Source of the DNA: Marisediminitalea lipolytica
GTDB taxonomy: Bacteria > Pseudomonadota > Gammaproteobacteria > Enterobacterales > Alteromonadaceae
Reading direction: 5' to 3'
NCBI RefSeq assembly: GCF_001758465.1
Contig: NZ_MJIC01000010.1
Span: 744,001-808,000, forward strand
Length of the DNA: 64,000 nt
This document shows positions 44,866 to 52,539 of this stretch, in pieces. Numbering within the stretch: position 1 is the first letter of the stretch; each line of letters starts with the position of its first letter. The notes beneath the pieces are model-generated. The model was not told where the DNA came from and searched no databases. It saw nothing but the letters and a program-made list of their open reading frames with translations. Position numbers and translations under genes: made by a program.

Positions 44866-46293
44866 GTGAGTCAGCCTGTCAGTATTGTATGGTTTCGCCA
44901 GGATTTACGCGTCATTGATAATCCGGCACTCTTTGCCGCAGTAGAGCATGGCACCATCGTGCCGGTTTATATATTTGATTCCGAAATAGCAGAGGAAGAA
45001 CAGCCAGGCGGCGCGTCCAACTGGTGGCTTCACCATTCGCTTGAATCTCTTAATAAACGATTAAACGGGCACCTGCAGTGTTTTAGTGGTGATCCGCAAA
45101 CCATACTTTGTGACCTTGTCAGTAAATTTTCCGCCAACGCGGTTTTCTGGAATCGCTGTTATGAACCGACAGTGATTGAACGGGATAAAAAGATAAAACA
45201 AGCGCTGCGTGACAGCGGATGTTTGGTGAGCAGTTTTAATGGCTCACTGCTATGGGAACCCATGAGTATTCGCAAGCAGGATGGTGGCGTATACCGGGTG
45301 TTTACGCCGTATTATCGCAAGGGCTGTCTGCAAGCTTCTGCGCCGCGCTATCCATCACCAGCGCCCACCAGGATTACTTACGCTGATGTTTCTCGTGAGG
45401 GGCACACCATTCAGGATGCCGGTTTACTGCCTGATATAGACTGGGACAGTGCGTTTTACGATCACTGGAAACCCGGTGAAGAAGGGGCAGCTGATAAGCT
45501 GAGTGACTTTATCCGGCATGCGGCCAGAGGTTATCAGGAAGAACGTAATATCCCTTCTGTACGAGGGACTTCCAGACTCTCTCCGCATCTGCATTTTGGT
45601 GAAATCTCACCCAACCAGGCTTGGTATGCACTGCTGAATGCTTTCGACGACCAGGGTAACAGTGATTTGGATTGCTTTTTAAGCGAGCTGGGCTGGCGGG
45701 AATTCAGCTACTACCTGTTATTTCATTTTCCGACTATCACTGAGCAGAACTTTAACTATCAGTTCGACAAGTTTAAATGGCTTAACAGGCAAGACGATTT
45801 TATTGCCTGGTCCAAAGGACAAACCGGCATACCCATCGTTGATGCAGGTATGCGCGAACTCTGGCAAACCGGTTATATGCATAACCGGGTCAGGATGATT
45901 GTTGGTTCTTTCTTAGTTAAAAATCTGCTGATCGACTGGCGTAAAGGCGAGCGCTGGTTCTGGGATTGCCTGGTCGATGCTGACCGTGCCAGTAATGCTG
46001 CCAGCTGGCAGTGGGTGGCAGGTTCCGGGGCAGATGCCGCACCGTATTTTCGGATTTTTAATCCGGTATTGCAGGGCGAAAAGTTTGATAAGCAGGGCGC
46101 TTATGTCAAAACCTATTGTCCGGAGCTAAAACATATCCCCGACAAGTACCTTCACAAACCCTGGGAAGCGCCTAAAGAAGTGTTAAATAAAGCGGGAATT
46201 ACGCTGGGCAAGGATTATCCGAAACCCATTGCAGACCTTAAGCAAACGCGCCAGCGGGCGTTGGATGCTTACGCGGATACCAAGGAAAACTAA
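44866..46293 (+). CDS. Deoxyribodipyrimidine photolyase, class I/III
   Basis: 475 residues with GTG start at 44866, AAAAAGGAA upstream. It repairs cyclobutane pyrimidine dimers with FAD and blue light. N-terminal photolyase domain: VSIVWFRQDLRVIDNPALF; then NWWLHHSLESLNKRL. FAD domain: GTSRLSPHLHFGEISPNQAW, ELGWREFSYYLLFHFP, GIPIVDAGMRELWQTGYMHNRVRMIVGSFLVKNLLIDWRKGERWFWD, and DADRASNAASWQWVAGSGADAAPYFRIFNP. The Trp electron-transfer positions appear intact. I cannot distinguish class I from class III with certainty. A TATAAT is at 44836-44841 with no good -35. Stop overlaps next start (TAATG). Confidence 0.92.
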   Translation: MSQPVSIVWFRQDLRVIDNPALFAAVEHGTIVPVYIFDSEIAEEEQPGGASNWWLHHSLESLNKRLNGHLQCFSGDPQTILCDLVSKFSANAVFWNRCYEPTVIERDKKIKQALRDSGCLVSSFNGSLLWEPMSIRKQDGGVYRVFTPYYRKGCLQASAPRYPSPAPTRITYADVSREGHTIQDAGLLPDIDWDSAFYDHWKPGEEGAADKLSDFIRHAARGYQEERNIPSVRGTSRLSPHLHFGEISPNQAWYALLNAFDDQGNSDLDCFLSELGWREFSYYLLFHFPTITEQNFNYQFDKFKWLNRQDDFIAWSKGQTGIPIVDAGMRELWQTGYMHNRVRMIVGSFLVKNLLIDWRKGERWFWDCLVDADRASNAASWQWVAGSGADAAPYFRIFNPVLQGEKFDKQGAYVKTYCPELKHIPDKYLHKPWEAPKEVLNKAGITLGKDYPKPIADLKQTRQRALDAYADTKEN

Positions 46294-47825
46294 TGGCCGG
46301 TGTATTGCGATTAATTCTTGGCGATCAACTGTCAATGGACATTGCCAGTCTGCACAACTGTAATAAGTCTGAAGACCGGGTGTTACTGGCAGAAGTGAAA
46401 GAAGAAGCCACTTATGTAAAACACCATAAGAAAAAAATTGTGCTGCTGTTTTCTGCCATGCGCCATTTTGCCAGCAGCCTGAAAGACAGCGGCTATCAGG
46501 TGATTTATCGCCACTATGATGATGACGACAATCAGGGGTCATTACTGGCAGAAGTAAAAAAAGCCTGTACTGAACACCAGTTTGACAAAGTGGTAGTGAC
46601 CCATCCGGGTGAATACCGTCTGCTAAAAAGCATGCAGCAATGGCAGCATCAACTCGGTGTGCCGGTAGAAATAGCCGACGATGACCGCTTTATCGCTACC
46701 ATCACACAATTTAAGGAGTGGGTAGAGGGGCGTAAGCAATGGCGTATGGAATATTTTTATCGTGAAATGCGTAAGTTTACCGGTTTGTTAATGGAGGGAG
46801 ATAAACCTGTTGGCGGTAAATGGAATTACGATCAGGATAATCGCAAATCACTCCCCGCCGACGTCAGTCCGCCTAAACCTTATACCGTGGCTCCGGATGA
46901 TATTACGCAGGCGGTTATCGGGCTAGTCGAATCGAATTTTGCCGACCATATGGGTGATGCGAAGGATTTTAATTATGCAGTCACCCGAGCGCAGGCACTT
47001 GACGTGCTGGCACAGTTTATAAACGAGCGCTTGCCCGATTTTGGTGATTACCAGGATGCCATGCGGGAAGGCAATGTGTGGCTGTTTCATTCCCATCTTT
47101 CCTTTTATCTTAATTGTGGTTTATTACTTCCCATGGAAGTAATGCGAGCTGCTGAACAGGCGTATTTTGACGGTGATGCGCCGTTAAACGCCGTGGAAGG
47201 ATTTATTCGTCAAATCCTCGGCTGGCGCGAGTATGTCCGGGGCTTTTACTGGCATTGCATGCCACAGTTACAACACGATAATTACTTTAATCATCAACGT
47301 AAATTGCCGGTGTTTTACTGGACCGGACATACCAATATGAACTGTATGCGCCAGTGTATTGGTGATACTAAGCGCCACGCCTATGCTCACCATATTCAGC
47401 GCCTGATGGTTATTGGCAATTTCAGCCTGCTTGCCGGCTTATCAGTAGAAGAGGTTAATGCCTGGTATCTGCTGGTGTATGCCGATGCGTATGAATGGGT
47501 GGAAATGCCCAATGTCAGCGGCATGATTTTATATGCCGACGGCGGCAATCTGGCCAGTAAACCCTATGTAGCAAGCGGCCAGTACATTAACCGCATGTCT
47601 GACTACTGTAAAAACTGCGGCTACGCCGTGAGCAAAAAAACCGGCCCTAAGGCGTGTCCGTTTAACTATCTGTACTGGGATTTTCTGATTAAGCATCGCC
47701 AGCAACTCGGCAACAATCCTCGCATGGGGCTTATATACAAGAGTCTGGACAGAATGTCCCAGGAAACCGTGGATGCCATGCAGCAACAGGCCAACGAATT
47801 GCTTTTGACAATTGATAATGCGTAA
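46293..47825 (+). CDS. FeS-type bacterial (6-4) photolyase / cryptochrome (FeS-BCP)
   Basis: 510 residues. It opens VLRLILGDQLSMDIASL, typical of the FeS-BCP branch, and lacks the class I antenna site. The four Cys expected to bind a [4Fe-4S] cluster are visible: C351 in NMNCMRQCIGDT, C439 and C442 in YCKNC, and C455 in KACPFN. IRQILGWREYVRGFYW and GNFSLLAGLSVEEVNAWYL...YEWVEMPNV form the FAD site. Members repair (6-4) photoproducts. Coupled by a one-base overlap to the class I/III photolyase and by an 8-bp overlap to a DUF2256 gene, so the three form one operon for repair of both UV lesions. Confidence 0.92.
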   Translation: MAGVLRLILGDQLSMDIASLHNCNKSEDRVLLAEVKEEATYVKHHKKKIVLLFSAMRHFASSLKDSGYQVIYRHYDDDDNQGSLLAEVKKACTEHQFDKVVVTHPGEYRLLKSMQQWQHQLGVPVEIADDDRFIATITQFKEWVEGRKQWRMEYFYREMRKFTGLLMEGDKPVGGKWNYDQDNRKSLPADVSPPKPYTVAPDDITQAVIGLVESNFADHMGDAKDFNYAVTRAQALDVLAQFINERLPDFGDYQDAMREGNVWLFHSHLSFYLNCGLLLPMEVMRAAEQAYFDGDAPLNAVEGFIRQILGWREYVRGFYWHCMPQLQHDNYFNHQRKLPVFYWTGHTNMNCMRQCIGDTKRHAYAHHIQRLMVIGNFSLLAGLSVEEVNAWYLLVYADAYEWVEMPNVSGMILYADGGNLASKPYVASGQYINRMSDYCKNCGYAVSKKTGPKACPFNYLYWDFLIKHRQQLGNNPRMGLIYKSLDRMSQETVDAMQQQANELLLTIDNA

Positions 47826-47967
47826 ATCTGACTTGCCAAGCAAAATTTGTCCTGTTTGTCAGCGCCCCTTTAGCTGGCGCAAAAAGTGGGAAAAGAACTG
47901 GAGCGAGGTAAAATACTGCTCAAAACGCTGTAGTAGTGCCCGTTCCCGACAGAACGCAGTAATTTAA
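47818..47967 (+). CDS. DUF2256 family zinc-ribbon microprotein
   Basis: 49 residues, found by reading the short frame that starts inside the end of the FeS photolyase gene (ATG 47818, 8-bp overlap). Sequence: MRKSDLPSKICPVCQRPFSW then RKKWEKNWSEVKYCSKRCSS. The CxxC (C11, C14) and CxxxC (C34, C38) pairs with the FSWRKKWEKNW block are the DUF2256 signature, and such proteins are frequent neighbours of photolyase genes. Likely a small zinc-binding protein; molecular role unknown. The overlap suggests tight coupling to the (6-4) photolyase. Confidence 0.88.
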   Translation: MRKSDLPSKICPVCQRPFSWRKKWEKNWSEVKYCSKRCSSARSRQNAVI

Positions 47968-47993
47968 CGGTGATGTCGTTAAACTGTCATTAC

Positions 47994-48022
47994 TTTGCTG
48001 TGTTATCTTTTGCTACTATAAT
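47994..48022 (+). promoter_or_regulatory. Candidate promoter of the zinc-ribbon metallopeptidase
   Basis: TTTGCT (47994-47999), 17-bp spacer, consensus TATAAT (48017-48022). The start would be near 48030, about 37 nt before the TTG start codon. Confidence 0.55.
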
Positions 48023-48066
48023 TTAGCGACGCTAATTACAGCAGTGCCTGAACAGAAGCGAATGAT

Positions 48067-49143
48067 TTGAAAACGTATCCTTGTCAGTGTGGTAACACCT
48101 TATACTTTGCCAATAGCCTGTGCCTTAAATGTCAGCGCCCGGTCGGCTTTTTGTCTGATGCTCAGGTTCTTTCGTCCTGCGACATTGATGAACAGGGCCG
48201 CTGGATAGCAAACGTTAATGGCAACGCTTACCGCCCGTGTAGTAACTACACAGATAACAATATTTGTAACTGGCTGAACCCGGTGGACAGCAGCGAAGGC
48301 CTGTGTCCGTCATGCCAGCTAACCGATACGATCCCGGATTTGTCCAAGCCGGACAATCTCAAGCTGTGGTTTAACATGGAGCAGGCTAAACGGCATTTAC
48401 TTTACACCCTGTACAAACTGGGTCTGCCGGTGATTGGTAAACGCCAGACGCCCCATGGAATGTCATTCCGTTTTCTGGAAGACGAGGTGGAAGAAGACCT
48501 GTACAACCACGAGCTTACCGTACAGAACACAGTGTTAACCGGCCACAGCAACGGGGTGATTACCATTAACCTCAAAGAGGCCGAAGAGTCCAAACGTATG
48601 GCCATGCGTGAACTGATGAACGAGCGCTACCGTACATTGATTGGCCACTTCCGCCATGAATCAGGCCACTATTACTGGGATGTACTGGTAAAAGACAGCA
48701 CGCACCTGAACGCGTTCAGGGCACTGTTTGGCGATGAACGCCAGGATTACAAGCAAAGTCTGGAACGCTACTATGCTGAAGGGCCGGACCTTCAGTGGCA
48801 GCAGAACTGCATCAGTGCCTACGCCAGTATGCACCCCTGGGAAGACTGGGCTGAAACCTGGGCTCATTACCTGCACATGGTGGATACACTGGAAACGGCC
48901 AACGAATATGACACCAGCCTTGAGAACCGGTTGTTAACCAATCCACTGAGAACCGAACAACCGCATACGGCCAGCTACAACGAAAAAAGCTTCGATACGT
49001 TAATTGACGACTGGGACAAACTGACCAACCTGCTTAATGCGCTTAATCGCAGTATGGGGATGGACGATGCTTATCCCTTTGTCATTAACTCACGCACCCG
49101 TGAAAAGTTGCACTTTATCCATCTGTTGGTTCGTCAGGTTTAG
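48067..49143 (+). CDS. Zinc-ribbon putative metallopeptidase (DUF2248-like)
   Basis: 358 residues with TTG start at 48067 (MKTYPCQCGNTLYF). An N-terminal zinc ribbon has Cys 6, 8, 19 and 22, with further Cys pairs nearby (CNWLNP, LCPSC). The central part carries a zincin motif HESGH (H197, E198, H201) in GHFRHESGHYYWD. No signal peptide, so it is cytoplasmic. The family is a frequent neighbour of Anbu/ATP-grasp/alpha-E genes, which lie next door here. The last 29 bp overlap the 3' end of the convergent Anbu gene. It may process or remove the modification made by the amidoligase; unproven. Confidence 0.85.
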   Translation: MKTYPCQCGNTLYFANSLCLKCQRPVGFLSDAQVLSSCDIDEQGRWIANVNGNAYRPCSNYTDNNICNWLNPVDSSEGLCPSCQLTDTIPDLSKPDNLKLWFNMEQAKRHLLYTLYKLGLPVIGKRQTPHGMSFRFLEDEVEEDLYNHELTVQNTVLTGHSNGVITINLKEAEESKRMAMRELMNERYRTLIGHFRHESGHYYWDVLVKDSTHLNAFRALFGDERQDYKQSLERYYAEGPDLQWQQNCISAYASMHPWEDWAETWAHYLHMVDTLETANEYDTSLENRLLTNPLRTEQPHTASYNEKSFDTLIDDWDKLTNLLNALNRSMGMDDAYPFVINSRTREKLHFIHLLVRQV

Positions 49144-49876
49144 TTTTTTCCCAATCAAACCGGGGCAATTGTTCAAAGGCCCGGTGCAGGCCATCAGTCC
49201 ATTGCTTTTTCATCGACTTATACATGGGGCTGTTGAGTGTATAGGTATGATGAAAAGGCTCATTCAGAGAGTCATTCTGATACATGGCCAGTTCGATAGG
49301 CGGCCCCACCGAAATATTACTGCGGATCGTTGAGTCCAGAGATACCATAGCACAGCGGGCGGCATCCTCTAATGTGGTGCTCTTCGCAATTATACGGTCG
49401 AGAATAGGTTTGCCGTATTTGGTTTCGCCTATTTGCAGATAAGGGGTGTCTTCTGACGCGCTGATAAAATTGCCCTGGGGATAAATATGGAATATCTCCG
49501 CTGCCTTACCCTCTATCTGACCACCAACAATAAAATTTGACTCGGCACTGCTATTGGACTTTTCCATAGCGCGCTCATGCAGTGTTTGTTCCTGCTGACT
49601 CAGCTTGCCAATATACTGCGCTACTTCGTACAGTTGCTTGCCATGGCGCAAACTGAACTTGGCATCAGGATCTTCTAAATCACGGTTTATGGCATTCATT
49701 ACCGCTTGCGATGTGGCCAGACTGCCGGAGGTCATCAACACGATAACCCGTTCTCCGGGCCAACAGTAGCGTCGCATCTTGCTATACGTCGCCACATAAT
49801 CCACCCCGGCATTGGTCCGGGAATCCGAAGCAAACACTAATCCGCGATTGACTTTAACCGCTAAACAATAAGTCAC
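49115..49876 (-). CDS. Anbu-type proteasome-related Ntn peptidase
   Basis: 253 residues from the GTG at 49876. An upstream ATG at 49900 is in frame, but GTG makes the second residue Thr, so removal of Met exposes Thr1 as in HslV and proteasome beta subunits: TYCLAVKVNRGLVFASDSRTN. The catalytic set is Thr1, Asp17 (ASDSRT) and Lys32 (YSKMRR). Later features are GKLSQQEQTLHERAM, FIVGGQIEGKAAEIFHIYPQGN and SLDSTIRSNISVGPP, typical of Anbu (ancestral beta subunit). Members self-assemble into open rings; substrates are unknown. Divergent from the ATP-grasp/alpha-E operon and convergent with the zinc metallopeptidase. Confidence 0.92.
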   Translation of the reverse strand: MTYCLAVKVNRGLVFASDSRTNAGVDYVATYSKMRRYCWPGERVIVLMTSGSLATSQAVMNAINRDLEDPDAKFSLRHGKQLYEVAQYIGKLSQQEQTLHERAMEKSNSSAESNFIVGGQIEGKAAEIFHIYPQGNFISASEDTPYLQIGETKYGKPILDRIIAKSTTLEDAARCAMVSLDSTIRSNISVGPPIELAMYQNDSLNEPFHHTYTLNSPMYKSMKKQWTDGLHRAFEQLPRFDWEKTKPDEPTDG

Positions 49877-49950
49877 AGGAATCTCTCTGAAAACACACAA
49901 AAATCGATAGCGATAGCATGGATGGAATCAGTCTGTTTTTCCAGATCAAT

Positions 49951-49972
49951 TTGTCATCATTTTGTCATTATT
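49951..49972 (+). promoter_or_regulatory. Pho-box-like tandem 11-bp repeat upstream of the ATP-grasp gene
   Basis: TTGTCATCATT (49951-49961) is followed directly by TTGTCATTATT (49962-49972); 10 of 11 bases match. PhoB boxes are two 11-bp direct repeats with CTGTCAT cores; here both cores are TTGTCAT. A -10-like string (TTTCAT or CATCTA, 49983-49991) stands at the distance expected for a PhoB promoter on the plus strand. It lies 72 bp before the ATP-grasp ATG and 75 bp before the Anbu start on the other strand. Confidence 0.5.
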
Positions 49973-50043
49973 TTAATTGCAATTTCATCTAAAAGTCGCT
50001 TAGATGGTATTTCTTATACCGAAATAAGCTCTAGGGATTGTAA

Positions 50044-51498
50044 ATGGCCATTAGATGGGGAAATTATCGGGCAGGCGAGTTTTACGATGAGCTCATTCGC
50101 GCCGCAAACAAACCGCGCCCTGCCGCAGAAGAAATTTGTAAATACCTGCGAAATCTTTCCGATAAAGAATTAGAAGAATATAAAACAGCAGCAAACACCG
50201 CTATTCATGTCATGGGTATTACCTTTACGGTATACACCGAAGAAGAGGGCTCCATAGACAGGGCCTGGCCATTCGACATCATTCCTCGCATTATCGATAA
50301 AAAAGAATGGCAACAGATCGAAAAAGGTCTGAAACAGCGCGTTAAAGCGCTCAATATGTTTATTGACGACCTGTACAACGAACAACGTATTCTCGAAGCG
50401 GACATTGTGCCTAAAAGTCTGCTTGAAAACTCAAAAAACTTTTTACCTGAGTGTATGGGGATCAAACCTAAGCACGGCGTGTGGGCGCACATTTGCGGTT
50501 CAGATTTAGTCCGCGACCACCACGGTACGGTGTATGTACTGGAAGACAACCTGCGGGTGCCATCCGGTGTTTCCTACATGCTGGAAAACCGCCATGTAAT
50601 GAAGCGGGTTTTCCCGGATATGTTTGAAAAGTATAATATTCTGCCGGTAGATGATTACCCCTCACAACTTTATGACATGTTGAGTCAGTTGTCACCACGG
50701 GACATTGAGCAGCCCGAAGTGGTGGTTTTAACCCCCGGTATTTATAACTCCGCGTACTTTGAACATGCCTATCTGGCGCAACAAATGGGTGCCGAACTGG
50801 TGGTGGGCAGCGATTTGGTAGTAGGCGATGACGACATTGTTTACATGCGAACCGTCGATGGACTTGCCAGGGTCGATGTTATTTATCGTCGAATTGACGA
50901 TGCCTTCCTGGATCCGGAAGTCTTTCGCGAGGACTCCATGCTGGGTGTTCCCGGCTTAATGCGAGCCTGGAAAGCCGGTAACGTAGGTCTTGCCAACGCG
51001 CCGGGAGCCGGTGTGGCAGACGATAAGGTAGTCTACGCCTTCGTGCCAGAAATTATTAAATTCTATCTTAACGAAGAACCACTTCTCCCTAACGTGCCCA
51101 CCTACAAATGTGTCAATAAAGATGAGCGTGATTACGTTATCGAAAATATTGATAAAATGGTGGTAAAACCGGCCAACGAATCCGGTGGTTATGGCATGTT
51201 AATCGGGCCACACGCGACCAAAGCCGAGCGTGAAAAATTTGTCCGCCTGATTCGTCGAGATCCGCGTAATTACGTGGCTCAGCCCATGTTGTTATTGTCT
51301 ACCGCGCCAACCATCATTGGTACCAAAGCCGAACCAAGACATCTGGACTTACGTCCGTTTATATTAAGCGGCAGTGATATTTCAGTAACCACGGGGGGTC
51401 TGACCCGGGTAGCTATGCGTAAAGGCTCCACAGTGGTTAACTCATCGCAGGGCGGTGGTAGTAAGGATACTTGGATAGTTGACATGGAGGCCGAATAA
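50044..51498 (+). CDS. Circularly permuted ATP-grasp protein (DUF404/DUF407)
   Basis: 484 residues. Family landmarks are visible: an N-terminal segment RWGNYRAGEFYDELIRAANKPRPA, YTEEEGSIDRAWPFDIIPRIIDKKEW, HGVWAHICGSDLVRDHHGTVYVLEDNLRVPSGVSYMLENR, then VVVLTPGIYNSAYFEHAYLAQQMGAELVVGSDL and VVKPANESGGYGMLIGP. Circularly permuted ATP-grasp proteins are predicted amidoligases that join amino acids or peptides using ATP. Substrate unknown. The gene is 2 bp from the alpha-E gene, so they form an operon. It is divergent from Anbu across 167 bp carrying a Pho-box-like repeat. Confidence 0.93.
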   Translation: MAIRWGNYRAGEFYDELIRAANKPRPAAEEICKYLRNLSDKELEEYKTAANTAIHVMGITFTVYTEEEGSIDRAWPFDIIPRIIDKKEWQQIEKGLKQRVKALNMFIDDLYNEQRILEADIVPKSLLENSKNFLPECMGIKPKHGVWAHICGSDLVRDHHGTVYVLEDNLRVPSGVSYMLENRHVMKRVFPDMFEKYNILPVDDYPSQLYDMLSQLSPRDIEQPEVVVLTPGIYNSAYFEHAYLAQQMGAELVVGSDLVVGDDDIVYMRTVDGLARVDVIYRRIDDAFLDPEVFREDSMLGVPGLMRAWKAGNVGLANAPGAGVADDKVVYAFVPEIIKFYLNEEPLLPNVPTYKCVNKDERDYVIENIDKMVVKPANESGGYGMLIGPHATKAEREKFVRLIRRDPRNYVAQPMLLLSTAPTIIGTKAEPRHLDLRPFILSGSDISVTTGGLTRVAMRKGSTVVNSSQGGGSKDTWIVDMEAE

Positions 51499-51500
51499 TC

Positions 51501-52421
51501 ATGTTGTCGAGAGTAGCAAATCATATTTACTGGATGGAGCGTTATCTCGAACGCGCCGAAAATACGGCTCGGCTGATTCAGGTCAACACCCACTTGTTAT
51601 TGGATTTACCCCGCGATGTCACACTGGGGTGGGAGCCGATTATCGACATGCTGTCTTTTCGTGACGTGTTTTACGATTTGTACAAAGAAGCCGATGAAAA
51701 AAGCGTTATCAAATTTATGGTGACGGATACCGCTAATCCGGGATCGATCATTAACTGTTTATCAGCCGTGCGGGAAAACGCTCGCATCATTCGTGAGATT
51801 ATTCCTTCTGAAGCCTGGGAGCTTATTAACAACTTACATATGTCTGCCAAGGCTGATGGGCAGAGCGTACTGACCCGGCGGCACCGGTATAATTGTTTAA
51901 ATCGGATTATCGTTGCTAATCAAACGATCACCGGCCTGCTTGGTGGCACCATGCTAAGAGGCGAGGGCTATGCCTTTTTACGTCTGGGAAGACACCTTGA
52001 ACGCACCGATATGACCTCAAGAATAATCGATGTTCGTTCGGCCTCTTTATTGCCTGATTTATCGCCGGAACAATCAGCTTTTGAAAATATTCAGTGGATG
52101 GGCGTTTTAAAATCCCTGACGGCTTACCAGATGTATCGCCAGGAAATGCGTATTCGAATTAACCGCGCTGACGTATTGGAATTTTTAATTAAAAATCACC
52201 AATTCCCGCGCTCACTGGCCCATGGCTTGACGCAAATTAATAAATGCTTAGCTGAGCTACCTAATTCTGAGCCCATTGCCCGGGAACTCGGTGCGCTATC
52301 AGCTGAATTAGGACAACTCGATACCCACGAATTAACCCAGCAACGCTTGCATGAAGTGATAGACGACATTCAGCTTGGTGTAGTGAAAATGCATCAGGCA
52401 ATTGATAAACAATATTTTTAA
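51501..52421 (+). CDS. Alpha-E domain protein (DUF403)
   Basis: 306 residues, all helical. The N-terminus MLSRVANHIYWMERYLERAENTARLI is the family signature; later features are YNCLNRIIVANQTITGLLGGTMLRGEGYAFLRLGRHLERTDMTSRI and EFLIKNHQFPRSLAHGL. Alpha-E proteins are constant partners of circularly permuted ATP-grasp proteins and probably act as a scaffold or as part of the ligase. The usual third partner, a transglutaminase-like protease, is missing: a different gene follows. A hairpin (AGGACTG/CAGTCCT, 52436-52461) lies behind it, without a U-tract. Confidence 0.93.
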   Translation: MLSRVANHIYWMERYLERAENTARLIQVNTHLLLDLPRDVTLGWEPIIDMLSFRDVFYDLYKEADEKSVIKFMVTDTANPGSIINCLSAVRENARIIREIIPSEAWELINNLHMSAKADGQSVLTRRHRYNCLNRIIVANQTITGLLGGTMLRGEGYAFLRLGRHLERTDMTSRIIDVRSASLLPDLSPEQSAFENIQWMGVLKSLTAYQMYRQEMRIRINRADVLEFLIKNHQFPRSLAHGLTQINKCLAELPNSEPIARELGALSAELGQLDTHELTQQRLHEVIDDIQLGVVKMHQAIDKQYF

Positions 52422-52539
52422 TATCCATCAATTTTAGGACTGTGTGATTTAGCGCAGTCCTGTCACGCACAAAATAACCTGTAGCAAAACTGTTAATTTC
52501 CTTAAGCATTATCTAAGCTTAAAACTAAGTTTATTTAAC

